Source: CAZDKK01 sp964603725
GTDB taxonomy: Bacteria > Eisenbacteria > RBG-16-71-46 > CAIMUX01 > WJJG01
Length of the DNA stretch: 64,000 bases
NCBI GenBank assembly: GCA_964603725.1
Contig: CAZRWW010000012.1
Span: 33,052 to 97,051, forward strand
Direction of reading: 5' to 3'
The notes under the pieces are model-generated. The model had not been told where the DNA came from and did no database searches. It was given only the letters and a program-made list of their open reading frames with translations. The translations under genes were made by a program, and so were the position numbers. This document shows, one piece after another, positions 37,156-45,978 of this stretch (position 1 is the stretch's first letter; each line of letters opens with the position of its first letter).

Positions 37156-37310
37156 CGTTCGCGGACGAAGAGTGTCGCGATCCGGCAGGCGCGGCAGAAG
37201 GCGCACCGGGCACGGACACGCGCCAAGCACGGACTGCGCGCCGGGCGCGAACGACGCGCCGAGCACGATTCACGCGCCGGGCGCGAACCACGGCGGAGGG
37301 CACGACCTTG
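37156..37310. repeat. Intergenic repeats of CGCGCCGGGCGCGAAC
   Basis: Between the selD fusion and the M1-like gene. About 33-bp imperfect units (gacgcgccgagcacgattcacgcgccgggcgcgaac type) occur at 37195-37290. No gene recognised. Confidence 0.5.
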
Positions 37311-39728
37311 ATGCATGCACGCCGGCGGAAGCTGGCCGCCTCGATCTTCTGGCTGGTGTCGGTGATGCTCGCGACGAGCGGAGCGCCCAACGCCGCGCCC
37401 CCCGGGGCGACCGAACCCCATGACGCCGCCGCGCCCCGTGACGCCGCCGCGCCCCGTGACGCCGCCGCGCCCCGTGACGCCGCCGCGCTCGACAACCCCT
37501 CGCGCTGCGCCTTTCGCCACCATCGCCTGAGCGCCGCGCTGGATCCGCAATCCGCCCGGCTCGCGGCCGTGGACGAGATCCTGCTCGTGCACGCGCGCGG
37601 CGTGAGCGCGTCCGCGAGCACGCCCTTCCTGCTCAACCGCAACCTTGCCATCACCGGCATCGCCGCCGTTGCCGGTGGGCAGCCCGTGCCGGTGCGGTGG
37701 GTCGAGCGCCGGGGCTGGGAGCCGCGCGACTTCTGGCGGCGGCCGCAGTACGCCGAATTGGACGAGTGCGACCACGCCCGCCAGGTGGACCTATTCCTGG
37801 ATGAGGCGCACCCAAGCCGCGAGTGGCCCGAGAGCCTGCGGGTCGTCATCCACTACGAGGGCGTCGTGTACGACTCGCTGCGGGCGCCCCCGGAGAACTA
37901 CCAGCGCGGCTTCGAGACGACCACCGGGCTCATCGATGCGCGGGGGGCCTACCTCTCGCGCGGGACCTACTGGTACCCCGAGCGCTTCGACGAGCCGTTC
38001 ACCTTCGAGCTGACCGCCGCCGTGCCGCACGGCTGGCTGACCGTTTCGCAGGGAGCCCGAACGCTGGGGGCGAGTCGGGTGGACGCGGCCGACGCGGCGG
38101 TCGTGCCCGGCCAGGCACCGGACGCCGTGGTGACCTGGGCCTGCCCTCAGCCAATGGAGGAGATCTACCTCATCGCCGGCCCCTACGTGCTGCGCGAAGA
38201 GCAGCACGACGGCGTGGCCATCCAGACGTTCACCTATGGGCAGGACGACGCGGAGCTCTGCCGCCGCTATCTCGATGCCACGCGCGACTACCTCGACCTC
38301 TACAGCGGCTTGATCGGCCCCTACCCCTTCGCCAAGTTCGCGCTGGTCGAGAACTTCTGGCAGACCGGCTACGGCATGCCGTCCTTCACCCTGCTGGGCG
38401 ACAAGGTGGTGCGCCTGCCGTGGATCATCAGCACCTCTTACGGGCACGAGATCCTGCACAACTGGTGGGGCAACGGCGTCTTCGTCGACTGGGAGAGCGG
38501 CAACTGGTGCGAAGGGCTGACGGTCTACGGCGCCGACTACTTGTACAAGGAGCGCGAGGGCGCCGAGGCGGCGCGCGACTACCGGCGCACGACCTTGCAG
38601 GGTTATCTCGATTACACGCGCTCGGGCCGGGATTTCCCCCTGACCGAGTTCCGCGAGCGTCACGACGCGTCCTCCGCGGCGGTCGGCTACGGCAAGTCGA
38701 TGATGCTCTACCACATGCTCAGGCGCCGCCTGGGCGACGACGGATTCTGGCGGGCCCTGGCCGATTTCTACCGCGAGTACCGGTTCCGCGCGGCCGACTG
38801 GGATGATCTCCTGAGCGTCTTCGCGCGCGGCGCCGATCTCGCCCCGCGCGGCGCCGACCTCGCCCCGCGCGGCGCCGACCTCGCCCCGCGCGGCGCCGAC
38901 CTCGCCCCGCGCGGCGCCTTCCACGAGCAGTGGATCGCCCGCGCCGGCGCGCCGTTGCTGAGGCTGGCGGCGACCGACCTCATGCCTCAGCCGGACGGGA
39001 CGTACGAGCTGCGCTACGAGATCGAGCAGACCGAGCCCGTCTACGCGCTCGACGTGCCCGTGCGCGTGACCTACGCCACTGCTCCGGCCGAGGCCTGGAC
39101 CGTGCACGTCTCCGCGCCCACGTTCGCGGAGACCCGCCGCCTGGCCGCGCGCCCGCGGGCGCTGGCGATCGACCCCGACTTCGACCTCTTTCGCCGCCTG
39201 CACCCCGCCGAGGTCCCGGCCGCGCTCAGCCAGCTCGGCGGCGCCGATTCGCTCACCTTCGTCCTGGCCGCAGCGCAGGACGAGGAGGTGGCGGCCGCGT
39301 GCCGTGACATCGCCGCCGAGGCAGCCCGCGTGGATCCGGCCGGGGTCGTGACCGACACCGGCGTTACGCTGGCGGATCTGCGCGCGGGCAGCGCGTGGCT
39401 GCTGGGCGCGCCCGCTTGGCTGGCCAGCCTGGCCGACCGGCTCCCGGCGAGCGTGCGGATCGAGCTGCAGCGTTTCGCGATCGACGGGCGCGAGTTCGAC
39501 CGCGCGGGGCACACGCTCGTTCTCGCGCTGTCGCACCCCACGGCTCGCGACGAGGCGATCGGACTCCTCATCGCGCCCGACGCCGAGAGTCTGGCGGGCG
39601 TCTGGCGCAAGCTGCCGCACTACGGCAAGTACAGCTATCTGGTCTTCGCCGGCTCCCAGAATGTCGCCAAGGGCGTCTGGGACGTGGAGCGTTCCCCGAT
39701 GGTGATGGTCTGGAACGAGGAGGACTGA
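37311..39728 (+). CDS. Secreted M1-family (aminopeptidase-like) metallopeptidase
   Basis: 805 residues from ATG 37311 (TTG 37308 is also possible; GGAGG lies 9-12 bases upstream). Signal peptide at residues 7-28, then three AAPRD repeats. The N-terminal beta domain begins FRHHRLSAALDPQSARLAAVDEILL. The zinc site is His379-Glu380-x-x-His383 (GHEILHNWWGN), with the third ligand Glu401 in GNWCEGLTVYGADYL; the HExxH-to-Glu distance is one residue shorter than in textbook M1 enzymes. A four-copy ADLAPRG repeat at about residues 504-532 sits between the helical part and the C-terminal region. The M28 peptidase gene starts 2 bp after its stop, so they form an operon. Confidence 0.88.
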   Translation: MHARRRKLAASIFWLVSVMLATSGAPNAAPPGATEPHDAAAPRDAAAPRDAAAPRDAAALDNPSRCAFRHHRLSAALDPQSARLAAVDEILLVHARGVSASASTPFLLNRNLAITGIAAVAGGQPVPVRWVERRGWEPRDFWRRPQYAELDECDHARQVDLFLDEAHPSREWPESLRVVIHYEGVVYDSLRAPPENYQRGFETTTGLIDARGAYLSRGTYWYPERFDEPFTFELTAAVPHGWLTVSQGARTLGASRVDAADAAVVPGQAPDAVVTWACPQPMEEIYLIAGPYVLREEQHDGVAIQTFTYGQDDAELCRRYLDATRDYLDLYSGLIGPYPFAKFALVENFWQTGYGMPSFTLLGDKVVRLPWIISTSYGHEILHNWWGNGVFVDWESGNWCEGLTVYGADYLYKEREGAEAARDYRRTTLQGYLDYTRSGRDFPLTEFRERHDASSAAVGYGKSMMLYHMLRRRLGDDGFWRALADFYREYRFRAADWDDLLSVFARGADLAPRGADLAPRGADLAPRGADLAPRGAFHEQWIARAGAPLLRLAATDLMPQPDGTYELRYEIEQTEPVYALDVPVRVTYATAPAEAWTVHVSAPTFAETRRLAARPRALAIDPDFDLFRRLHPAEVPAALSQLGGADSLTFVLAAAQDEEVAAACRDIAAEAARVDPAGVVTDTGVTLADLRAGSAWLLGAPAWLASLADRLPASVRIELQRFAIDGREFDRAGHTLVLALSHPTARDEAIGLLIAPDAESLAGVWRKLPHYGKYSYLVFAGSQNVAKGVWDVERSPMVMVWNEED
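38826..38922 (+). repeat. 21-bp in-frame tandem repeat (ADLAPRG) inside the M1-like gene
   Basis: Four to five near-identical copies of the 21-bp unit cgcggcgccgacctcgccccg add seven-residue steps to the protein. The copies are almost identical, implying recent expansion. Confidence 0.85.
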
Positions 39729-39730
39729 GA

Positions 39731-41140
39731 ATGAGCCGGAGGGGGATGACGGAGCGGCCCGGCAGCATGATCATCGCCGTCGCGTGCCTGGCCGCGCTCT
39801 TCGTGGCGACGGGTGCCGCACCGGCCCCGGCGAGCGCTGGCGGCGGCGCTGCGGCCGAGGCCGCCGCCAGCGCGGCATTCCGGTGCGACCGCGCGGCGCT
39901 CGAGCGCGATGTGCGCGCCCTGGCCGCCGACGCGTTGCAGGGACGCGGCCTGGGCTCGGCCGGCCTCGCGGAGGCGATCGTCCTCGTGGCGCGGCGATTC
40001 CAGGACCTGGGCCTCGCGCCGGCCCATCCCCCCGGAGACGCGCGCGAGATTCTGGCCGCAGACCATTCGCTGGCCGGGTATCTCCAGGAGTTCCAGCCGG
40101 CCGGGCTGCCCGCGACCGCCAATGTGATCGGCCTGTTGCCCGGACGCGACCCTCGCCCGCCGCGCGCCGTGGTGATCGGAGCGCACCTCGATCATCTCGG
40201 GCGCGATGGGCAGCTCGAGGGCGACCAGATCTACAACGGCGCCGACGACAATGCCTCGGGCGCAGCGGCCCTGCTCGAGATCGCCCGGCTGCTCGCGGCG
40301 AGCGAGGTCGAGGAGCGCGACCGAACGGTCGTGTTCATTGCCTTCTCCGCCGAGGAAAGCGGGCTGCTCGGGTCGCAGTACTACTGCGCGCACCCGGTCG
40401 TGCCGCACGAGGATGTGATCGCGATGATCAACCTCGACAGCGTCGGCCGCATGGAGAACCGCCGCCTCTATGCCTTCGGCGCCGGGTCCGCGCGCGAACT
40501 GCCGGCCATTCTGAAGGGACTCAACAACGGCCCCGTATTGGACCTCGTCATCCGCACCGACCCCGTGGGCGGCTCGGACCACATGAGCTTCCTCGCCCGC
40601 GGTGTGCCCGCGCTGCTCTTGTTCACCGGGCCCCACGCGGATTACAGCCGTGTGAGCGACGAGGCCGACCGCATCCGCTACGAAGGGCTCGCCGCCGTCA
40701 CCGACTTCGCGGCGGAACTGGCCCGCTACATGCGCTACCGCGCGCGCGGGCTCAGCTTTGAAGAGGTGAGCGCCCGGGAGGCGCCGCACGCCGCGGAAGC
40801 GTCCGCGCCTCGCGGGCAGCATCCCGCGGTGGGCGCGTCGGCGCCTGGCGGGCAGCGGCCGCCGGGGGGCGAACGGCGCGTCTCCCTGGGCTTCATGCCG
40901 GACTTCGCGGCCGATTCGGGCGGCGTCAAGGTCGGCCAGATAGCGCCGGATGGCGCGGCCGCGCGGGCCGGCCTGGAAGCGGGCGACGTGATCCACGCGA
41001 TCGACGGCGAAAGTGTCGAGTCGCTTGCGGATTACGCGGCCATCCTGCGCATGCACGCCCCCGGGGATCGGGTGACGCTCAGCGTTCGGCGCGGCTCGCA
41101 GAGCCTGGAAATCGCGGCAGAGTTGCAGGCGCGGCAGTAG
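39731..41140 (+). CDS. Secreted M28 zinc peptidase with C-terminal PDZ domain
   Basis: 469 residues from ATG 39731, with GAGGAGGA upstream overlapping the M1-like gene end. Signal segment at about 12-36. M28 zinc ligands and catalysis: His152 (AHLDHLG), Asp172 (NGADDNASG), Glu208/Glu209 (SAEESGLLGS), Asp236 (NLDSVGR) and His284 (GGSDHMSF), all present. A low-complexity linker (SAPRGQHPAVGASAPGGQ) leads to a PDZ domain (GGVKVGQIAPDGAAARAGLEAGDVI in parts) that may bind C-termini or regulate access. Translationally coupled to the M1-like peptidase; together they could degrade extracellular peptides to amino acids. Confidence 0.93.
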   Translation: MSRRGMTERPGSMIIAVACLAALFVATGAAPAPASAGGGAAAEAAASAAFRCDRAALERDVRALAADALQGRGLGSAGLAEAIVLVARRFQDLGLAPAHPPGDAREILAADHSLAGYLQEFQPAGLPATANVIGLLPGRDPRPPRAVVIGAHLDHLGRDGQLEGDQIYNGADDNASGAAALLEIARLLAASEVEERDRTVVFIAFSAEESGLLGSQYYCAHPVVPHEDVIAMINLDSVGRMENRRLYAFGAGSARELPAILKGLNNGPVLDLVIRTDPVGGSDHMSFLARGVPALLLFTGPHADYSRVSDEADRIRYEGLAAVTDFAAELARYMRYRARGLSFEEVSAREAPHAAEASAPRGQHPAVGASAPGGQRPPGGERRVSLGFMPDFAADSGGVKVGQIAPDGAAARAGLEAGDVIHAIDGESVESLADYAAILRMHAPGDRVTLSVRRGSQSLEIAAELQARQ

Positions 41141-41503
41141 CCCGGGCGCCGGGGCTCGGTGTGCGAGCGGCCTAGACGGAACCGGCGCGCGCCGGTCGGG
41201 TATGCAAGGGTGTCCTTCCACCAAGAGGACGATGCTCTGATACCCGGGGGATCTGGACTCACAGCCCGACCCCCACTCTCCCTCACACCAGAACGCGCTC
41301 CCTGAAGAGGGGGCGCGTTTTGGTTGCCCCGCGGTAGGGCGATCACTGCATGCCTTGATTTGGCCGGGCTGCGCTGGGCTGGGCCGGGCTGCGCTGGGCC
41401 GGACTGGGCTGGGCCGGGCTGCGCTGGGCCGGACTGGGCTGGGCCGGCCCGGACGGGGCTGCGCTGGGCCGCGCAACACGCCGGCCGGATCGGCGTCGCG
41501 CGC
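41141..41503. repeat. Intergenic region with terminator and 30-bp minisatellite
   Basis: A terminator-type hairpin is at 41292-41321 (AACGCGC / GCGCGTT with inner CCCT / AGGG and a TTTT end). From about 41366 to 41475 there is a GC-rich minisatellite with units such as GGGCTGCGCTGGGCCGGACT. A small hairpin GTCCT...AGGAC lies near 41212. No gene or tRNA recognised. Confidence 0.6.
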
Positions 41504-41926
41504 TTAGACCGAAGGGGCGCCCTGGCGCGCGTCCTCCAGCTCATCCGCCATCCACGGGACATTGATGCCGTGTGCAAGCAGCTGCGTCTCCAGGAAGACG
41601 GCCGCGCCCGAGCGCGACTTCTGCCTGCGGCGCGCCAGGATCCGCTCAGCGTGCATCGTGCAGTAGAGCCGGGGCCACTCGAGCGTCGTGCCCATCGTCC
41701 AGGTCGGGGGTCGATTGCAGCGCAGGGCCTCGTCGCCGTCTTCGAGCCACATGCAGCCGATGTGCCGCAGGGGCTCGGGCACGTAGGGCACGAGCCCCAG
41801 CGTGGCATGGCAGACGGAGGCCGCCGATGCTCGTCCCCGGCGGGCGGCTCTCCGCGAGGTCAGGAAGTCGATCGCCTCGCTCCAGCAGATCGTGCGGATG
41901 ATCTGGTCTCGGCTGCGCGCGTTCAT
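41504..41926 (-). CDS. Small unknown protein with Cys/His pattern
   Basis: 140 residues from ATG 41926. Not recognised. The middle has four spaced cysteines with His (SVCHATLGL, HIGCMWLEDGDEALRCNRPP, LYCTMHAERI), suggesting a metal site. The N-terminus is basic and helical (RSRDQIIRTICWSEAIDFL). Transcribed alone on the minus strand; a GCCCCTG/CAGGGGC hairpin at 42000-42017 lies in its upstream region. Confidence 0.5.
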   Translation of the reverse strand: MNARSRDQIIRTICWSEAIDFLTSRRAARRGRASAASVCHATLGLVPYVPEPLRHIGCMWLEDGDEALRCNRPPTWTMGTTLEWPRLYCTMHAERILARRRQKSRSGAAVFLETQLLAHGINVPWMADELEDARQGAPSV

Positions 41927-42253
41927 GGTGTCCCCCCCTGCCAGATGCCGCCGATGGACGGCGCGCTCTCCGTGAGATCGTGCAGGCGTCTCCCTGATAG
42001 GCCCCTGCGGTCAGGGGCGCGCAAGGCGACGTTATTGTCTCCGTGAAGATGGCGTGAGGCCCGCGAGTGGGATCGGGTCGGCAAACCGAACCGACGGGGT
42101 ACTATCGGCAGAAACGTCGACATGGTACCCTACAGACGCTCTAGGTAACGCCGGCCGTGAGGACGGCATTCCCGGGATCTGAGCTCTCTCCGTGATGCTG
42201 TTGCTGAGCTGGCTCAGTCCCTGTTGATTCAGCCGAAGGAGTCGAGCACCGAC
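41927..42253. other. Divergent intergenic region
   Basis: 327 bp containing the hairpin GCCCCTG-CGGT-CAGGGGC (42000-42017) and a GGTAC...GTACC inverted repeat near 42097-42127. No gene seen. Confidence 0.4.
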
Positions 42254-42541
42254 ATGCCGTGCTTGCTTGGATGCCTGGCGCTCGGCGCCCCTCGACTCGT
42301 AATCATACTCCTCGTGATCTTCTCCGACTACATCGGACGTGCGTTTGGATTCTTTCTTTGGCCCGTCCTTGGCTTCGTTTTCTTGCCCACCGCCACCTTG
42401 GCTTACGCCTGGGCCATCAACAGCCACGGCGCCCTGGAAGGCGGACACTTGGTGGTCTTTGTCCTGGCCATTCTGGTGGATGTGGGGATTCTGGGGGGCA
42501 GCGCTCGCAGCCCAGTATGGCGCCGCCGCGAGCGGCGGTAG
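42254..42541 (+). CDS. Small membrane protein
   Basis: 95 residues from ATG 42254 (AAGGAG is 12 bases upstream; a TTG at 42224 extends the frame). Three hydrophobic helices: APRLVIILLVIFSDYIG, FGFFLWPVLGFVFLPTATLAYAW and VVFVLAILVDVGILGG. Basic C-terminus. It resembles a widespread family of small bacterial membrane proteins starting MPCLLGCLAL; function unknown. Confidence 0.6.
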   Translation: MPCLLGCLALGAPRLVIILLVIFSDYIGRAFGFFLWPVLGFVFLPTATLAYAWAINSHGALEGGHLVVFVLAILVDVGILGGSARSPVWRRRERR

Positions 42542-42719
42542 CGCCGTAAGTGCAGCGCCGGGTCGGCGTTCGGCCAGACCGCTGTCACAGCGGCGTCACT
42601 GCGGCCGGGCCCGGCACGTGACTGCGGCGAATCCGGCGGCCTGCTCCTCGAGTGCAGGCCACCGGCTCCTCGAGCGCCGTGCAACTCCGCGGGCAACTTG
42701 GTCGCAGCGAACTGCCGTC

Positions 42720-43301
42720 CTAGCCGGCCGTCTCGGTCCCCTCCAGGCCCAGTTCCTTCGCGATCCCGGCCATGGCGTCGATCACGGTCCGCACGTGCTC
42801 ATCGAAGTCGACGGCCAAGAGCTCGGCCCCCTCGCGGATCTCGTCGCGGTTGACAGCGCGCGCGAAGGCCTTGTCCTTCATCTTCTTCTTGACCGACTTG
42901 GGCTCGACGTCGGCAACCTTCTTGTTCGGCCGCACAAGGGCCACCGCGGTGATGAAGCCCGCCAGCTCATCCACGGAGTAGAGCGCCTTGGCCATGCGCG
43001 TCTCGCGCGGGATGCCCGTGTGGCTGGCGTGCGAGAGGATCGCCTGGATCATCTCCTCGGGATAGCCCTTGGCGCGCAGAATCTCGGCGCCCTTCATCGG
43101 ATGCTCGTCCAGGGTGGGGTGCTCCTCGTAGTCGAAATCGTGCAGCAATCCGACCACCCCCCACTCCTCTTCGTTCTCGCCGAGCTTGCGAGCGTAGGCG
43201 CGCATGGCGGCCTCGACCGCCAGGGCGTGCTTGATGAGGCTGTCGCTCTTGGTGTGCTCGGTCAGGACGGCCCAGGCTTCGGCGCGGGTCGGATAGGGCA
43301 T
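42720..43301 (-). CDS. HD-domain hydrolase
   Basis: 193 residues from ATG 43301, with AGGAG upstream at the edge of the assembly gap. HD-superfamily motifs: LIKHALAVEAAM, GLLHDFDYE (His-Asp) and SHASHTG, then a helical tail. Such proteins are metal-dependent phosphohydrolases, often acting on nucleotides. Lys-rich stretch KKKMKDKAFARAVNRDEI follows. Its upstream neighbour lies across the gap, so operon structure is unknown. Confidence 0.85.
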   Translation of the reverse strand: MPYPTRAEAWAVLTEHTKSDSLIKHALAVEAAMRAYARKLGENEEEWGVVGLLHDFDYEEHPTLDEHPMKGAEILRAKGYPEEMIQAILSHASHTGIPRETRMAKALYSVDELAGFITAVALVRPNKKVADVEPKSVKKKMKDKAFARAVNRDEIREGAELLAVDFDEHVRTVIDAMAGIAKELGLEGTETAG

Positions 43302-43314
43302 GGCGGGGTCTCCT

Positions 43315-43414
43315 NNNNNNNNNNNNNNNNNNNNNNNNNNNNNNNNNNNNNNNNNNNNNNNNNNNNNNNNNNNNNNNNNNNNNNNNNNNNNNNNNNNNNN
43401 NNNNNNNNNNNNNN
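43315..43414. other. Assembly gap (100 N)
   Basis: Exactly 100 N, the usual scaffolding placeholder, so the true distance is unknown. It removes the 3' end of the AbiEii gene and possibly other genes. Confidence 0.99.
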
Positions 43415-44217
43415 GCGCGGAGCAAGCCCAGGACGCTGTCGCGGTTCATGAGATCCACCTCGCGGTCCCTCTCCAGAAACGGCAGGACATCGGCGCGAGC
43501 CTGCGGCCAGTCCGTTGAATCGAGCTTCTGCGCCAGCACCTCGCGCCAGTTGCGAGGAGTGACTTCGGGTCCGCGCCAGCGCGTTTGGGTGAGAGCCGCG
43601 TTCAACAGCTCGAGGTTGGGTGCGGGCCAGGTTCTGTCCGCGAGGTACCAGATGAGGTCGTAGAGGTCCCGGCCCTTGGTCCAGTCGCGGGATAGAATCG
43701 CGTGGAGTTTGCCTGCCAAGAGCGAGGCCTGGTCGTGGTGCAGAAGATTCAGCGTCACATGACGCCGCACGAGACTGGTCTGGGTGACCGCGCCGGGCGG
43801 GGGGTTCGTATCGACCTCGATCTTGATCGAAAGGACCTGCGCTGATCGCGGGGAGAGCCCGAGCTCGTAGAGCAAGCCTGGGAATCGGACCAGGGCCGCG
43901 GCAACGGTCTTCTGATCGTTCACCTTGAGGGACAGCGCGTACCCCTCCGCGCCGAGCATGGACTCGATGCGCCGCAGGACCGCTCCGACTCCGGGAGCCG
44001 AACCCTGGTCCACTGCCGAGAAGCCGAGATCCTCGGAGTAGCGTGGAAGCCCGTAGAGGAACCGCAGGGCTGTCCCGCCCAGGAAGGCCCAGCGGGTGAA
44101 GGCGCCGCCTTCTTGCAGCGCTTGCAGCATGCGGGCCTGCAGGTACTCCCGCACCACCCGGGTTCCCGGCAGGGCGCCGGGAGTCGTGGCTACAAGCTCC
44201 TTCAAGTACTCCTTCAT
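43415..44217 (-). CDS. AbiEii-type nucleotidyltransferase toxin, 3' end lost in the gap
   Basis: 267 residues are visible from ATG 44217, which overlaps the AbiEi stop (ATGA). The motif LGGTALRFLYGLPRYSEDLGF (given to 20 residues: GGTALRFLYGLPRYSEDLGF) matches the AbiEii nucleotidyltransferase signature, except that the second acidic residue of the usual DLDF is Gly. C-terminal parts include SLLAGKLHAILSR and KGRDLYDLIWYLA, typical of the family. In AbiE systems the NTase toxin gives phage abortive infection and is opposed by AbiEi at transcription level (type IV). The Gly substitution may weaken catalysis. Confidence 0.85.
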
Positions 44218-44849
44218 GGCTTCAGGCCGCCCTCCTCCTTGACGATTTGGATCACGTGCTCGGCGGCGCGTTGGATCTTGGCCTTGGCGAATCGGGCTGC
44301 GGTTCTCGCAAGCGCGCCGGCGTCGATCACATCGAGATTCTGGAGACGCAGCTCGCGGAGGTACTCGACCTGCTCTGCCCCCGGGGTGAGGTAGACCAAG
44401 TCCAGCAGGGCCTTCTCGGGCCCCGCGATGAACGCGAACTGGTCCTCCGCGACCGCCACCCGGGAATAGCCGAAGAACCTGGACGATGCTACGTGCTTGA
44501 ACAGGAAGGTCCCCAAAGGCGTCCGCATCAGCTCTGGCCTCCCGGTCGTCACGCTCGTGACGACCGGGGAGTGCTCGGGAATCAGCGCGTGATAGGCCAG
44601 AGCCGAATGGAGACTGACATAGGAGTTCTTCCTGACATAGTGAGCCACTGCGAAGGGGTGCGGTTCGATTCGGCGAAAGGGAGGCGCGAGGACGTACACG
44701 CCGCGCCTGAGTTGCAGCAGGCGCCCAGCACGAGTCCAGCGGGCCAGTTGCAGGCGCAGTTGGGCGTCCGAGACCGCCCCGGCGCGGAGCAGGGCCGAGG
44801 TGAAGACGGGCTCCCCGCCGACGAGAGCCAGGAGATCGTGCCATTTCAT
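44214..44849 (-). CDS. AbiEi-type antitoxin
   Basis: 211 residues from ATG 44849. N-terminal winged-helix: LVGGEPVFTSALLRAGAVS, LQLARWTRAGRLLQLRRGVYVL, then the AbiEi domain (YVSLHSALAYHALIPEHSPVVTSVTTGRP in parts; GPEKALLDLVYL). It binds DNA and autorepresses the pair in known AbiE systems. Coupled by a 4-bp overlap to the toxin gene. A phage-defence or TA module, probably acquired. Confidence 0.88.
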   Translation of the reverse strand: MKWHDLLALVGGEPVFTSALLRAGAVSDAQLRLQLARWTRAGRLLQLRRGVYVLAPPFRRIEPHPFAVAHYVRKNSYVSLHSALAYHALIPEHSPVVTSVTTGRPELMRTPLGTFLFKHVASSRFFGYSRVAVAEDQFAFIAGPEKALLDLVYLTPGAEQVEYLRELRLQNLDVIDAGALARTAARFAKAKIQRAAEHVIQIVKEEGGLKP

Positions 44850-44950
44850 GGCGGCAACTTATCATAGAGGACAATTTGACGCAACAGAATTGGCACTTGG
44901 CGCCGGGCGGGGGCGACCCTGGCTCGCTCGCCCACCGCCAGTCGCCCGGA

Positions 44951-45943
44951 TCACCGCGTGATGATCAACTCGCCCTTCCTCGTCTCAGGCCCGGCCGTCA
45001 GCCTGTAGAAGTAGACCCCGCTGCTCCACCGAGACCCGTCGACGATGCAGCCATGCCAACCGGCGGCCACCGTGCGTTCCTTGAGGAGCGTCTCCACCTT
45101 CCGTCCCGCCACGTCGAAGACCTCGAGCGTCACGGCGGTCTCCGTGGGCAGGCCGAAGCGCAGCATCGTGCTCCCGCCGAATGGATTGGGACGGGCCGGC
45201 AGCAGCGTCAAGACGCCCGGCCGCTCCTCCGGCTCGCCCGCCTCCGCCGGCGTCAGATTCCAGATGGCATACTCGCGCGAGTGCGCGTCGGCAATCTCCG
45301 CGCCGGAGTCCACGTAGTTGAACACGCTCACCTCACGTGACATCGCGTCCGCGACCCGCACGTCCAGGGTGTCATTGAACACCGTGAACTCGCGGGAGAA
45401 AGCATCGGTCATCTCGGTCGGCACCGGGGCCCTGAACACCGTGAACTCCCGGCTGAACGCGTCCGCGATCTCGGTCGGCACCGGGGCCCTGAACACCGTG
45501 AACTCCCGGGAGAGGGCGTCCGCCATCTCAGGAACGGCGCCGCTACCGAACACGGTGAACTCCCTCGAGGTCGCATCCTCGATCTGGACCTGCCCCTGCG
45601 CTCCAAAGACGGTCAGCTCGCGAGAAGAGGCATCCGTAAAGGCCACGGGGCGCTCACCCCGAAAGACCGTATATTCCCGCGTTGCGGCATCGTCGACCTC
45701 GGTCTGTGCCCGGGCGGACCCCGTCGCGGCCGCGACGACCATGATCAGGGCGAGGAGCCAGGGCGCCGCGACCCGGAGCCGGGGCGCCGCGGCCCGGAGC
45801 CGGGGCGCCGCGGCCCGAACAAGCGCGCGGAGGCGCTGGTCAGGGGGGCGCGCTCTCCGCCGGCGACTCAGGCCGCGCCCATGGCGGGCCGTCCACCCGG
45901 AGACGCCGGCGCCTTGCGTGAAGCGAACATACTTGTCGCGCAT
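44951..45943 (-). CDS. Secreted repeat protein with DAxSREFTVF units and FlgD-like tail
   Basis: 330 residues from ATG 45943 with GGAGGG upstream. The N-terminus has an APRLRAA repeat (21-bp DNA units) before a signal helix (WLLALIMVVAAATGSARA). The central part has about eight copies of a 19-residue unit, consensus [IV]xDAxSREFTVFx(9); two adjacent copies share SREFTVFRAPVPT. The tail is a FlgD-like module (ARPNPFGGSTMLRFGL...VFDVAGRKVETL...SGVYFYRL). No known repeat family is recognised; alternating pattern suggests one beta-hairpin per unit. The glycine-rich gene lies 35 bp upstream on the same strand. Confidence 0.8.
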   Translation of the reverse strand: MRDKYVRFTQGAGVSGWTARHGRGLSRRRRARPPDQRLRALVRAAAPRLRAAAPRLRVAAPWLLALIMVVAAATGSARAQTEVDDAATREYTVFRGERPVAFTDASSRELTVFGAQGQVQIEDATSREFTVFGSGAVPEMADALSREFTVFRAPVPTEIADAFSREFTVFRAPVPTEMTDAFSREFTVFNDTLDVRVADAMSREVSVFNYVDSGAEIADAHSREYAIWNLTPAEAGEPEERPGVLTLLPARPNPFGGSTMLRFGLPTETAVTLEVFDVAGRKVETLLKERTVAAGWHGCIVDGSRWSSGVYFYRLTAGPETRKGELIITR

Positions 45944-45978
45944 CTTGCCCTCCGTGCGACCGGACTCGCGGTCCGGCC

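Noticed and set aside
41141..41300. A possible tRNA in the spacer after the M28 gene
   Set aside because: No T-loop GTTCGAnTCC, no cloverleaf pairing and no CCA-type acceptor on either strand.
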